Position numbers and translations under genes: made by a program
In this document: one piece after another, positions 9,847 through 19,080 of the stretch
Layout of the letters: every line of letters begins with the position of its first letter
Numbering within the stretch: the first letter of the stretch is position 1
Source of the DNA: Gordonibacter sp. Marseille-P4307
GTDB taxonomy: Bacteria; Actinomycetota; Coriobacteriia; Coriobacteriales; Eggerthellaceae
Length of the DNA stretch: 64,000 nt
Direction: 5' to 3'
Assembly: GCF_900604965.1 (NCBI RefSeq)
Contig: NZ_UWPD01000001.1
Coordinates: 62,001-126,000, forward strand
The notes under the pieces: generated by a model
Told to the model about the DNA's origin: nothing
Databases searched by the model: none
Seen by the model: the letters and a program-made list of their open reading frames with translations, nothing else

Positions 9847-10154
9847 ACAAACCCGCCTTACACATACGTTGAACGTGGGGGAATCGCGTGAGGGTCATTT
9901 TAGCATTGCGAGTTCCCGCGCCTGCGCCGGTCGTTATTTCTCCTTGATTTAACGTTGCCTATACTAAGGTCGAACAGGTAAAACGCTTCTACCCCACCCA
10001 AGACCCCCCAACGATGCAGCGCCAAATGGCGCGGTGAGCGGATATCGGGAAGATCACGCTCGCAAGCCAAAAACCCGCACGGTACGTTTACACTGAACGG
10101 ATTGTTCCCTTACGGCGCCCTCGCGCCGCCCTTCGGACAAGGATCGCGAAACAC
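9847..10154. other. Divergent intergenic region between the amidohydrolase-like gene and ubiE
   Basis: These 308 bases hold no gene that I can support. A TATACT hexamer at 9960-9965 could be the -10 box of a plus-strand promoter for ubiE, but no convincing -35 box lies at the right distance. Promoters for both flanking genes are expected here. No clear hairpin terminator or operator was seen. Confidence 0.4.
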
Positions 10155-10904
10155 ATGAGCAGCATCGATACCGCAACGGGGTGCGACGCCCCCGAAGAGA
10201 TCTCCAAAGAGCGCGTTCACGACATATTCTCGGCCATCGCGAAGAAATACGAGCGCTTCAACGCGATCTCGAGCTTCGGCGCCTACCGTATCTGGCTGGC
10301 CGAACTGGTGCAGCGCTCGCCTGTCACGTCCGAAAGCCGGGTGCTCGACCTGGCCGGCGGCACGGGCGACGTCTCGTTCGCAATCGCGCGCGCCAAGCAC
10401 CCCGCCCATATCCAGTGCACCGATCTGGTAAGCGAGATGCTGGACGTGGCGCGCGATCACTACCGGCGCGGTCGCGCAAACGACACGACGATCGACTTCG
10501 AGGTGGTCGACGCCCAAAACATCCCCTACCCCGATAACTCCTACGACGTCGTGACCGTAGCCTACGGCATCCGCAACATGCCCGACCGAAAGCGCGCCCT
10601 CTTCGAGATGCTCCGCGTGCTGAAACCGGGCGGAACCCTGGTATGCCTCGAGTTCTCGACTCCCCCCAACCCCGTCTGGCGCAGCCTGTACGGCTTCTAC
10701 CTCAAGCATCTCATCCCCTTCTGGGGCGGGCTTATCACGGGCGATCGAAAAGGGTTCGTGTATCTATCGCAATCGATCAAAGCCTTCCCCCGCCAGGAAG
10801 CCCTCGCGCGCATGTTCGAGGAGGTCGGATTCGAGCGCGTGGAATGGACGAACTGCACCGGCGGCATAGCCGCGGTACATGCCGCCCGCAAACCCCGATT
10901 CTAG
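10155..10904 (+). CDS. ubiE: Demethylmenaquinone methyltransferase (UbiE/MenG)
   Basis: The 249-residue class I SAM methyltransferase has SKERVHDIFSAIAKKYERFN, typical of the UbiE start, LDLAGGTGDVSFAIA (SAM loop), NIPYPDNSYDVVTVAYGIRN (post-I motif) and GGTLVCLEFSTP. It methylates demethylmenaquinone to menaquinone at the membrane surface, the last step of quinone synthesis. Menaquinone would serve the hydrogenase and reductases of this organism. The 3' end overlaps the convergent TsaB-RimI-TsaD gene by 4 bp. Confidence 0.93.
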   Translation: MSSIDTATGCDAPEEISKERVHDIFSAIAKKYERFNAISSFGAYRIWLAELVQRSPVTSESRVLDLAGGTGDVSFAIARAKHPAHIQCTDLVSEMLDVARDHYRRGRANDTTIDFEVVDAQNIPYPDNSYDVVTVAYGIRNMPDRKRALFEMLRVLKPGGTLVCLEFSTPPNPVWRSLYGFYLKHLIPFWGGLITGDRKGFVYLSQSIKAFPRQEALARMFEEVGFERVEWTNCTGGIAAVHAARKPRF

Positions 10905-13426
10905 TACGGCTGCTCAAGGTCGGCGCGGGCCTTGGCATCCGCATCTAAACCGAAGAAGCGTCCATCCCGATACCGATCGAGCGCAACGAGCGCGATCATG
11001 CCGGCGTTATCGCCGCAAGACCGCAAGGGCGGCATGATAAGACGGACTCCCCGCTCTGCGCACATCTCCTGATAGGCCTCACGCAAAGCGGGGTTGGCCG
11101 CCACGCCGCCGCCCAGGCAGAACGTGCGCACACCCGTCTCGTCGAGAGCCGCAGCCGATTTCGCCACCTGCACGTCGATCACCGCTTGCTGGAAGCTCGC
11201 GGCGATATCGGGTGCGTTGGGTTCGCGTCCGGCCGCGCGCTCGGCGTTGATGTGAGACACCACCGCCGTCTTCAGGCCCGAAAGCGAAAAGCGCAGATCG
11301 CCCGAATGCATCATGGCGCGCGGAAACGCGATGGCGCGCGGGTCGCCCTTGGCGGCCAGCTTCGAGATCACCGGCCCCCCCGGATACCCGAGACCCAGCG
11401 CTTTGGCCACCTTGTCGAAGGCCTCTCCCACCGCGTCATCGATGGTCGAACCCAGCACCCGGTAATCGCCCCATCCGCGCACATGCACCAGAAGCGTGTT
11501 GCCGCCCGACACCAACGACGCCACCATCGGCGGCTCGACGTCGTCGGATCCGATCTTATTGGCATACAGGTGCCCCTCGAGGTGGTTCACCCCAATGAAG
11601 GGCTTGTTCACGGCCCAGGCTGCTCCCTTGGCGAACGCGACGCCCACCACAAGCGCCCCTACGAGGCCCGGAGCATACGTCACGCTCACCGCATCCATAT
11701 CGGACCAGCTCAGATCGCTTCGTCCCAGATGGTCCGCCGCAACGGAAAAGCACTCCCCGCACACCCCGCAGATCGCCTCGATGTGCTTGCGGCTGGCGAT
11801 CTCGGGAACCACCCCGCCGAAGCGCGAATGGAAATCTATCTGGGAAGCCACTACATCGGCAAGCAGGTTTCCCTCCCCGTCAACAACCGACGCCGCCGTT
11901 TCGTCGCACGAGCTCTCGATGGCGAAGATCAGCGGGCGCACCGGCTCTGCGCTCGCCGACTCGTTTTCCGCCTGTTCGCGCACCTCCATACCGCCTGCAT
12001 GATGCATGCTTGTCGGAACCGCACCCGTCATGATAAGGGCGTCTTCCCCGTCCGAATAGTAACGGGGGCGCACGCCCGCGTCGGAAAGGCCCATCGAGCG
12101 GTAGAACTCCTGCGCCGCATGGTTGCCGGCACGCACTTCCAGCATGCAGCGATCGGCCCCCAGATCGCGCGCGTCGCAGGCCATGCGCGCCATCAGCTGG
12201 GATGCGATACCGCGCCGGCGCAGGCGCTCATCCGACCCGATGCGCAGCACCTGCATCTCGCCGTCTACCACAAGGCAGCCCGCATACCCCACCAAACGCA
12301 GGTCGGATGCAGCAGTCTCGTCAGTGATGTCCGAACCCTCCCCGTCGGGGATGCCGTAAGCCGCCCACCACACGCGATCGCGCTGGGGAAGCTCGTTCAG
12401 GATCATGCGGGCGCTCCAAGGATCCCCGTCCATAACCCGGGCTTCGAGCGTAGCGACATCGTCGACGTGGGCCGCATCGAGCGGACGGTACAAAACACCC
12501 CGAACCACCTGGTTCGCATCGATGGGAGACGACTCGTGCATGCTGGAATGCGCCTGCACGCGCGCTTCCTGCACGCCCGTGCGAAGGTTCCTGGGCTCGA
12601 GCGACGAGAGCCGCGTCCGTTCGTTTTCCTCGGCATCGGACAGACGCGTGTACACCGGCAAAACCAGTGCCGGATCGTGACGCCGCGCATCGAACGGATC
12701 GATCAGACCCTCATCCCAAGCATGCTGCAGGCAGAAGATGAGACCGTCACCGGTTGCGTACCAATGCCCTTCGCTCAAAAGCTCGCCGTGCTCGGCGAAC
12801 AGATCGGCGTATTTCGACAGAGCGTCACCGGCAAACCGCAGGCCATCCGATCCGGAAAACCCCTCGGCGGCGATGGGGGCCTTCACCACGCGATCGGCTC
12901 CGAGCCGCTCGATACCCGCATCGGACAGCGCGTAGGCGACCGGATACACCTCCCCCCGCATGGCGTCGGCCACCACCGCAAGCGGTCCGCGCACGCCTTT
13001 GAGCTGGGCGTCCCAGGCAACAGCGTCAAGCGTCGAGAGACCGACGAGACCGACTCCCAAAGCCTGGGCCATCCCCTTGGCCGTGGCCATGGCGATGCGC
13101 ACGCCCGTAAACGACCCCGGACCGCGGCCGACCGCAATGCAGGCGATGTTGCCGCGCCGCTCCCCCGCCTCGCTCATGAGGCGGTCTATCTGGGGGATGA
13201 GCTGGGTGTTCGAAGCTCTACGGGCGGGGATCACACGAGATTCGATCATATCGAGCCTCGTACCAGACGCTATGCGCGCCAATCCCAGCGTAACCACCTC
13301 GTTGGAAGTGTCGAACGCAAGGACGAGGTTGCGATCCGGCGCGGGCACGGCGCTGTCGGCCCGTTCGCGAACGACGGCGGACAAACCCTGCGCATCGAGG
13401 CAACCGCTTTGTTTGGATGACGACAT
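10901..13426 (-). CDS. TsaB-RimI-TsaD triple fusion (tRNA t6A synthesis and protein N-acetylation)
   Basis: The single 841-residue frame contains three proteins. Residues about 33-275 are TsaB (LAFDTSNEVVTLGLA, AVGRGPGSFTGVRIAMATAKG). Residues about 311-468 are a RimI GNAT acetyltransferase (LRRRGIASQLMARM acetyl-CoA loop, NHAAQEFYRSMGL). Residues about 498-841 are TsaD (FAIESSCDETAAS, VNHLEGHLYANK with metal His pair, FCLGGGVAANPALRE). TsaB and TsaD with TsaE add threonylcarbamoyl to A37 of ANN-decoding tRNAs; RimI acetylates a ribosomal protein N-terminus. The two Ser/Pro-rich linkers (276-310, 469-497) are low in complexity. The start codon overlaps the tsaE stop in TAATG. No frameshift or internal stop is seen. 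Confidence 0.95.
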   Translation of the reverse strand: MSSSKQSGCLDAQGLSAVVRERADSAVPAPDRNLVLAFDTSNEVVTLGLARIASGTRLDMIESRVIPARRASNTQLIPQIDRLMSEAGERRGNIACIAVGRGPGSFTGVRIAMATAKGMAQALGVGLVGLSTLDAVAWDAQLKGVRGPLAVVADAMRGEVYPVAYALSDAGIERLGADRVVKAPIAAEGFSGSDGLRFAGDALSKYADLFAEHGELLSEGHWYATGDGLIFCLQHAWDEGLIDPFDARRHDPALVLPVYTRLSDAEENERTRLSSLEPRNLRTGVQEARVQAHSSMHESSPIDANQVVRGVLYRPLDAAHVDDVATLEARVMDGDPWSARMILNELPQRDRVWWAAYGIPDGEGSDITDETAASDLRLVGYAGCLVVDGEMQVLRIGSDERLRRRGIASQLMARMACDARDLGADRCMLEVRAGNHAAQEFYRSMGLSDAGVRPRYYSDGEDALIMTGAVPTSMHHAGGMEVREQAENESASAEPVRPLIFAIESSCDETAASVVDGEGNLLADVVASQIDFHSRFGGVVPEIASRKHIEAICGVCGECFSVAADHLGRSDLSWSDMDAVSVTYAPGLVGALVVGVAFAKGAAWAVNKPFIGVNHLEGHLYANKIGSDDVEPPMVASLVSGGNTLLVHVRGWGDYRVLGSTIDDAVGEAFDKVAKALGLGYPGGPVISKLAAKGDPRAIAFPRAMMHSGDLRFSLSGLKTAVVSHINAERAAGREPNAPDIAASFQQAVIDVQVAKSAAALDETGVRTFCLGGGVAANPALREAYQEMCAERGVRLIMPPLRSCGDNAGMIALVALDRYRDGRFFGLDADAKARADLEQPY

Positions 13427-13941
13427 TACGACCTATCACCTGCAAATTTCATCAGACGGGACTTGGAATCGCTGGCCCATACCGTGAGAAGCGACCGGGC
13501 GCGCTGTCCGTAGGCGTGCGCGCGGATGCGACGGGCGTCGTCCTCGTCGATAGTCAGCTCGATCTCCAAAAACGTAGCGCCCATGCATCCCGGGCACTTC
13601 TCGGCCCACTCGACGAAGCTCGCGCCATCGGCATCGACCACATCGTAGAACCCGATATCCTCCAGCTGCTCGAGACCGTCGAGGCGGTACAGATCGAAAT
13701 GATACAGCGGCAGCGTTCCGGAATCGTAGGATAAAAGCACGTTGAACGTCGGGCTGATCACCGGCTCGACGATACCCAAACCTTCAGCCACCCCCTGGAC
13801 GAACTGGGTTTTACCCGCCCCCAGGTCTCCCCGGAGCTGAATCATGTCTCCGGGTCTCAGGTAGGGAGACAGCGTGGCGGCAAGCTGCTTGGTCGCCTGA
13901 GGCGACGTAAGCTGGCGAATATAGGTCAGACCACAGGCCAT
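13426..13941 (-). CDS. tsaE: tRNA t6A synthesis ATPase TsaE
   Basis: The 171-residue protein has the Walker A motif GDLGAGKT at 38-45, SPTFNVLLSY (switch-like TxN region) and PLYHFDLYRLD, all typical of TsaE/YjeE. It is the ATPase that drives turnover of the TsaB-TsaD complex encoded by the next gene, with which it shares one base (TAATG). It follows coaX by 1 bp, so coaX-tsaE-tsaB/rimI/tsaD forms one operon. Confidence 0.95.
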   Translation of the reverse strand: MACGLTYIRQLTSPQATKQLAATLSPYLRPGDMIQLRGDLGAGKTQFVQGVAEGLGIVEPVISPTFNVLLSYDSGTLPLYHFDLYRLDGLEQLEDIGFYDVVDADGASFVEWAEKCPGCMGATFLEIELTIDEDDARRIRAHAYGQRARSLLTVWASDSKSRLMKFAGDRS

Positions 13942-13942
13942 A

Positions 13943-14725
13943 TCAATCCTCCTGCACTCCGAGCGCAGCCTCGTGGACGAGGCGAAGCCCCTCGAGGGTA
14001 AGCTCTTTGTTCACGCGTGTCGGGGTTCTCATAACCGACACCAACCGCCCGGCCAAACCTCCCGTGGCAACGACGGGAGCCGTGTACCCGAGCTGCTGGA
14101 ATATCCTATCCAACAATCCATCCACGCGATCCGCCTCGCCATAGACGATGCCGGCCTGGATGGCCTGCGCAGTCGAGCCGCCGATGGCCGTTCGAGGATC
14201 GATCAGCTCGGTGGCCGCCAGCTTCGTCGCGTGAGAGAACAGGGCCGATGCCGACGTTTCCAAACCCGGGGCGATGACGCCGCCGATGAACCGACCGTCC
14301 TTGTCGATAACCTCGATGTTGGTGGCAGTTCCGAAATCGACCACCACGACCGGCGCCCCGTACAGAGAGCGGGCAGCCACGGCGTCAGCCACGCGATCGG
14401 CTCCGATCTCGGAAGGGTTGGCATAGCGCGCCTCGAACAGGCCCTGCGCGCTGGCCGCCGAGCACACCACCGGATCGCGTCCGATCAAGCGCTTCAGAGC
14501 GACAGCCCACGCCGAGGTAAGCGGCGGGACCACCGACGCGAGCGCGGCGCCCGTCACATCGGCGACCGTGATGCGCTCGGACTCGAGCAGCGGGTTCACC
14601 TTCAAGCGCAGCTCGTCGGAAGTATGGACCTTGTTCGTCGCAACGCGCCACATGTGGCGCAAGCGCCGCCTCTCGTACAAACCGATAACCGTCTGCGTAT
14701 TGCCTACGTCGATGGCAAGAAGCAT
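13943..14725 (-). CDS. coaX: Type III pantothenate kinase
   Basis: The 260-residue protein begins MLLAIDVGNTQTVIGLY (phosphate-1 motif). It has NPSEIGADRVADAVAA and VVVDFGTATNIEVID (catalytic Asp region) and GGVIAPGLETSASALF. CoaX phosphorylates pantothenate as the first step of coenzyme A synthesis and belongs to the acetate and sugar kinase/Hsc70/actin fold. It opens the minus-strand operon with tsaE and the TsaB-RimI-TsaD gene, and is divergent from the response regulator at 14853. Confidence 0.95.
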   Translation of the reverse strand: MLLAIDVGNTQTVIGLYERRRLRHMWRVATNKVHTSDELRLKVNPLLESERITVADVTGAALASVVPPLTSAWAVALKRLIGRDPVVCSAASAQGLFEARYANPSEIGADRVADAVAARSLYGAPVVVVDFGTATNIEVIDKDGRFIGGVIAPGLETSASALFSHATKLAATELIDPRTAIGGSTAQAIQAGIVYGEADRVDGLLDRIFQQLGYTAPVVATGGLAGRLVSVMRTPTRVNKELTLEGLRLVHEAALGVQED

Positions 14726-14852
14726 GGTATAAGCTCCTCAATATGTGAATACGTATCTGCACACGATGCTGTCGGGTTATTATAGCAAGAGCAGAACAGA
14801 GCCCTGGGGCACCGTGCTGCAGGGCCGTAACGCGAACACATAAGGAGATCCC

Positions 14853-15548
14853 ATGAGCGATGCACCCAAGCGCGTGCTCGTCGTCGACGACGAAGCCTCC
14901 ATCACCGAATTCGTGGGGTACGCCCTGAAAAAGGAGGGCTACCAGGTAGATACCAGCGCGAACGGAGAAGATGCGCTGGCTTTGGCTCGCAAGGGCACAT
15001 ACGACCTGTTCATTTTAGATATCATGCTTCCCGGTATGGACGGCTACGAGCTGTGCCGACGCATCCGCTCGATCACCGCGGCCCCCGTGCTGTTCCTGTC
15101 CGCCCGCGACACCGAGCTCGACAAGGTGGTCGGACTGGAAATCGGCGGCGACGACTACCTGGCCAAGCCATTCGGCGTGCGCGAGCTGATCGCACGCGTC
15201 CACGCTCTTTTGCGGCGCGGTTCGGGTGGGGATTTCCCCAGCGCCAGCCGCGCCATAACCGCAAGCGGCATCACGCTTGACGAGGACGCGCACACGGCTT
15301 CGGGAGAGAAGGGCTCGCTTGATCTCACTCCGCGCGAATTCGAGCTGCTGGCAAGCCTTATGAAGCAGGCCGGAAAGGTGGTTTCCCGCGAAGACCTGCT
15401 GCGCGACGCATGGGGCTGGGAATACTTGACCGAAACCAAAACCGTCGACACGCACATCAAGCGCCTGCGCGACAAGATCGAAAAGGCCGGGTACGATCCC
15501 AGCCTGGTCGAAACGGTGCGCGGCTACGGCTATCGCTTCCGCCAATAA
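14853..15548 (+). CDS. OmpR/PhoB-family response regulator
   Basis: The 231-residue protein has a receiver domain (VLVVDDEASI acidic pair, phosphorylatable Asp56 in LFILDIMLPG, Lys in DDYLAKPFG). It also has a C-terminal winged helix (LDLTPREFELLASLMKQAG to VDTHIKRLRDKIE and VRGYGYRF). It is the DNA-binding partner of the histidine kinase encoded about 100 bp downstream. An AAGGAG site lies upstream of the ATG. The signal and target genes cannot be deduced. Confidence 0.95.
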   Translation: MSDAPKRVLVVDDEASITEFVGYALKKEGYQVDTSANGEDALALARKGTYDLFILDIMLPGMDGYELCRRIRSITAAPVLFLSARDTELDKVVGLEIGGDDYLAKPFGVRELIARVHALLRRGSGGDFPSASRAITASGITLDEDAHTASGEKGSLDLTPREFELLASLMKQAGKVVSREDLLRDAWGWEYLTETKTVDTHIKRLRDKIEKAGYDPSLVETVRGYGYRFRQ

Positions 15549-15649
15549 GCTCGCGACAAGCACCTAACCGACGCCGCCCGTGCATGCGGCGATCACGCCG
15601 ACTCCGCGCCCCATCGGCCGGAGTCGGCACCTATCCGAGGGGATTTCGC

Positions 15650-16678
15650 ATCAAACGTCTGCAGACATACTTCACCATGCTCGCAACCCTGCTCACGCTC
15701 TTGTCCGGAGTGCTGGTGGTCGTCGCGTGCATCGTCTTTTTCGGCGTCCCGCTGCGCTCGATCCTGCTGCTTGTCCCCGCAGGGCTCATCACATTCGCAC
15801 TTGCGCTGATGATCGGCCATTTTCTGTCTGAACCGCTAACGGTTCTGGTACGCAAGGTGAACGCGCATCGCCAAGGCGTCGAAGTCAGCTTCGAACCCGA
15901 CGGATACCTGCGCGAGACCGACGAGCTTGCCCAGACCATCGGAGCGCTGGTGAAGCGCACCCAGTCCCAAAACGCCGATCTCGTGCGCAAGGAGCGCCGT
16001 CAATCCGAGTTCGTCAGCGATGCGGCCCACGAGCTGCGCACCCCACTCACCGCGATCCGCGGGACGGCGGAGATGCTGCAGGATCCCGATCTGCCCGACG
16101 AACTGCGCGACAAGTTCGAACGCACCATCATCGCGGAAAGCACGCGCCTGTCCGACCTGGTAAACGACCTCTTGTCACTCACGCGACTCGAAAACGACAA
16201 CGCGCACTACACCCTGTCGCGCGTCAACCTGCGCGACATCGCCACCGGCGTGGTCGACGCTCTGCAGCCCATCCTCAACGACCGCCGGGCCAACGTCAGC
16301 ATCACAGGCGAAGCGCCCGATGTGCTGGGAAACGCCGACCGTCTGAAGCAAGCGCTCACCAACCTCGTTGAGAACGCCTCGCGCTTCATCGAGCCGAACG
16401 GCCATATCGACATCGAGCTATGCGGATTGCGCGGCAACTCCGTGGTTCAGGTGAAAGACGACGGCACCGGCTTCGGCGACATCGATCCGCAGCTGCTGTT
16501 CGGTCGCTTCTACCGTACAGATGCGTCGCGCGCGCGCACCACGGGCGGCACAGGACTCGGACTCTCCATCGTGAAGACGGTCGTCGAGCAGCACGACGGC
16601 ACGATCGAGGCGTTCAACCGCGCCGAAGGGGGAGCCTGCTTCATCGTGGCCATCCCCTCCATCGAAGCATCCCAATAG
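15650..16678 (+). CDS. Membrane sensor histidine kinase of two-component system
   Basis: The protein has two membrane segments separated by a very short loop, a HAMP-like linker, the HisKA box FVSDAAHELRTPLTAIRG (His127 in this numbering), and HATPase motifs NLVENASRF, VKDDGTGFG and TGGTGLGLSIVK. It would phosphorylate the regulator at 14853. The start is uncertain. The frame is open from 15410. An ATG at 15584 has no ribosome site. The best GAGGGG site (15637-15642) sits seven bases before an ATC codon at 15650, which I use here. The next ATG, at 15677, begins inside the first membrane segment. With almost no extracellular domain, it may sense the membrane or a partner protein. Confidence 0.85.
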   Translation: MKRLQTYFTMLATLLTLLSGVLVVVACIVFFGVPLRSILLLVPAGLITFALALMIGHFLSEPLTVLVRKVNAHRQGVEVSFEPDGYLRETDELAQTIGALVKRTQSQNADLVRKERRQSEFVSDAAHELRTPLTAIRGTAEMLQDPDLPDELRDKFERTIIAESTRLSDLVNDLLSLTRLENDNAHYTLSRVNLRDIATGVVDALQPILNDRRANVSITGEAPDVLGNADRLKQALTNLVENASRFIEPNGHIDIELCGLRGNSVVQVKDDGTGFGDIDPQLLFGRFYRTDASRARTTGGTGLGLSIVKTVVEQHDGTIEAFNRAEGGACFIVAIPSIEASQ

Positions 16679-16716
16679 CGTGCCGGCATCTTGCTCCGAC
16701 GGCTTCGAACGCGGAT

Positions 16717-17280
16717 CTAACGCCGAACCACGCGGGCGACCGATCGGGCTACCGTTGTCGCGGCAACCAGCTTCGCAATGTCGATGATCAGGAACGGAGC
16801 CACGGTAACGGCAAGGGCCGCCGCAAGGTCGGTGTGGGCCACGGCCATGAACTGCACGCAGCCGCACACATGCACCGCCAGCATGAACACGAACCCCGCC
16901 GCGATGCTTCCCGCAAAATTATCGATCCCGCGAGAGCGCAGTAGATGCAGAAGGCCGGCGGCCAGCACAGCGCCGATCAGAAAACCCCAGATGAACCCAC
17001 CTGTCGGACCAGCCAGCACGCCAAGGCCCCCGCGCATCCCCGAGAACACCGGCGCACCGAAACCGCCGAGGATCAGATACCCCGCGACGGCGGCGATGCT
17101 CTGCTTGGGTTCGAGCGCAAGTACGGCGAACGTGATGGCGAACGTCTGAAGCGTGAACGGAACGGGACCGAACGGAACCGTGATCCAGGCGGACACCGCC
17201 ATGATGGCGATGGTCAGGGCGACGAACGCGATAGAGCGCGTACGGCCTGCCGTTGCGCTCAAAGCTACTGCCTTGGTCAT
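16717..17280 (-). CDS. bioY: Biotin transporter substrate-binding subunit BioY
   Basis: The 187-residue protein has six hydrophobic segments and the BioY signatures ITVPFGPVPFTLQTFAITFA, GYLILGGFGAPVFSGMRGG and GPTGGFIWGFLIGA. BioY is the S component that binds biotin for an ECF transporter in the membrane. No ATPase or EcfT gene is nearby, so it probably shares a common ECF module. AAAGGGAGG is an excellent ribosome site. The 3' end faces the histidine kinase gene. Confidence 0.95.
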   Translation of the reverse strand: MTKAVALSATAGRTRSIAFVALTIAIMAVSAWITVPFGPVPFTLQTFAITFAVLALEPKQSIAAVAGYLILGGFGAPVFSGMRGGLGVLAGPTGGFIWGFLIGAVLAAGLLHLLRSRGIDNFAGSIAAGFVFMLAVHVCGCVQFMAVAHTDLAAALAVTVAPFLIIDIAKLVAATTVARSVARVVRR

Positions 17281-17400
17281 AAACCCTCCCTTTCGATGGG
17301 GTTTGCGACGACCTCGAACGCACGCGGCCCTTACCTGGTCGATCGTTCGATTCCGGCGCGATGCGCCAAAGTCGTCCTTCCAACATGCCCAACTATCTTA

Positions 17401-18930
17401 CTACGGGATCGGACGCAGCTTCATTTCCTTCCCTTTAAGCTTCCTCAACTCGATGCAGATCAAAACACCGGTAAGCACAATCGACAGGGCATCCGCCATC
17501 GGCGCGGCAAAGTAAACGGCATCGAGACCGGTGAGCTGCGGAAACGCAATGGGTAGCCACGACGGCAGCAAAAAGAGAAGCGGAATGAGGAACAGTATCT
17601 GACGCGACATCGACAAAACGATCGAACGGACGGGCTGACCGGTTGCCTGGAAGTAGTTCGCGCCGATGATCTGGAAACCGACGACGGGAAGCATCAGCAG
17701 CTGTACCTTCAGTGCGAAGATGGTGAACTCGCGCAGCGACTCGTCGCTAATGCCAAACGCACTCACGATCTGAACGGGCCAAACATGCACGGATACCCAC
17801 ATGAGCAAAGCGATCGTGGTGGCCCCGAGAATCCCGTAGCCCAGCGTCGCCCGCACGCGGCCGAACAGACGAGCCCCATAGTTGAAGCCCAGAAGCGGCT
17901 GGATGGCGATGGCAACCCCGATCAGCGGCAGCACCGTGAACATCGCGATGCGCTGCACAACGCCGATCGACGCCAGGGCAGCGGTCTGCCCGATGGCGCT
18001 CTGCGCACCGTACACCACAAGGAGCATGTTCACGATGAACGAGACGACGGCCATTCCCACCTGCACGAGGCTGCTGGGAACACCCAGGGTCAAAATGGAG
18101 GGAATGATGGACCCATCGGGCTTGACGGCCCACAACCGCAACTTCAGCGGAGAGTTCTTGGATATCGTGAAGAACCACAGAACCGAAGCGCAGGAAGCCG
18201 CCTGCCCCATGACCGTCGCCAAGGCACTGCCGTGCACGCCCCAGCCGAATCGCATGACGAACAGATAGTTGAAGACGATGCAGACGACCGCGCCGAGGAT
18301 CATAGTGAGCAGGGCTCGGTTGGGCGCTCCGGCCGTGCGGATGAAGTTGTTCAACCCCATGCCCACGATCTGGAAAAGCACGCCGAAACCGAGAATGCGG
18401 ATGAAGTCGGCCGCGTAGCCGCGCACTTCGTCGGTTGCGCTGGAGATATCGAGAATCGCATCCATCACCGGAGGAATGGAAACTCCAACCGCAATGATCG
18501 CCCACAGCACGATGGCCAAAAACATGGTGTTTCCCAGCGAACGCTCTGCATCGACGTGCCTGCCTTCCCCCAAACGCAGGGCGGCCAAAGCGTTACCGCC
18601 GTTGCCGATAAGCATGCACAGCGAGAGAAACACGATCATGATGGGCTGGGCAACCGTCGTGGCCGACAAGCCGATCGATCCCATGGCCTGCCCGAGAAAC
18701 ACCGAATCGATGACGTTGTACGCCCCGTTCACCAACATGCCGATGATCGACGGGATGGCGAATTCGATGATGAGCCGCGGAACGGAGTCCGTCCCCATCC
18801 GCGTGATGCGATCGTCGGATCGCTCGGAATGCCCGTCTGCGGCGGCGCGAGCCCGATCGGCATCGCCTGCCCCCGAACCCTCGTAAGCCGCGGCGCCTTC
18901 GCCCGCCCCAACCGATTCGCTGTCGCCCAT
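17401..18930 (-). CDS. MATE-family efflux transporter
   Basis: The roughly 509-residue protein has about twelve hydrophobic segments. MATE features include PRLIIEFAIPSIIGMLVNGAYN, QAMGSIGLSATTVAQPIM and QPLLGFNYGARLFGRVR. Such carriers expel cationic drugs or metabolites using a sodium or proton gradient. An acidic, glycine/alanine-rich tail of about 45 residues precedes the first segment. The start could be ATG 18930 (GAGG just upstream) or ATG 18942. The substrate is unknown. Confidence 0.9.
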   Translation of the reverse strand: MGDSESVGAGEGAAAYEGSGAGDADRARAAADGHSERSDDRITRMGTDSVPRLIIEFAIPSIIGMLVNGAYNVIDSVFLGQAMGSIGLSATTVAQPIMIVFLSLCMLIGNGGNALAALRLGEGRHVDAERSLGNTMFLAIVLWAIIAVGVSIPPVMDAILDISSATDEVRGYAADFIRILGFGVLFQIVGMGLNNFIRTAGAPNRALLTMILGAVVCIVFNYLFVMRFGWGVHGSALATVMGQAASCASVLWFFTISKNSPLKLRLWAVKPDGSIIPSILTLGVPSSLVQVGMAVVSFIVNMLLVVYGAQSAIGQTAALASIGVVQRIAMFTVLPLIGVAIAIQPLLGFNYGARLFGRVRATLGYGILGATTIALLMWVSVHVWPVQIVSAFGISDESLREFTIFALKVQLLMLPVVGFQIIGANYFQATGQPVRSIVLSMSRQILFLIPLLFLLPSWLPIAFPQLTGLDAVYFAAPMADALSIVLTGVLICIELRKLKGKEMKLRPIP

Positions 18931-19080
18931 GCAACCTCGCATTCATCCCGTCCAAACTTTCAGAATTATACGCGCGTCAAGCAAAAGTGCAAGGGTTGCC
19001 CTACATCAGTTTTGGGCGATGCAAACGCCGAGAAGCCAGCGCTCCCAAGCCGAGGGCGCAGACGGGCGAGATGCGGCGGC

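Noticed and set aside
9934-9965. A full sigma-A promoter for ubiE
   Set aside because: TATACT is a fair -10 box, but TTGATT lies only 10 bases upstream and no other -35 box fits, so it was left as a remark.
11186-13420. A 744-codon plus-strand frame opposite the TsaB-RimI-TsaD gene
   Set aside because: The minus-strand frame has three complete known domains; the other strand shows only Arg/His-rich shadow sequence.
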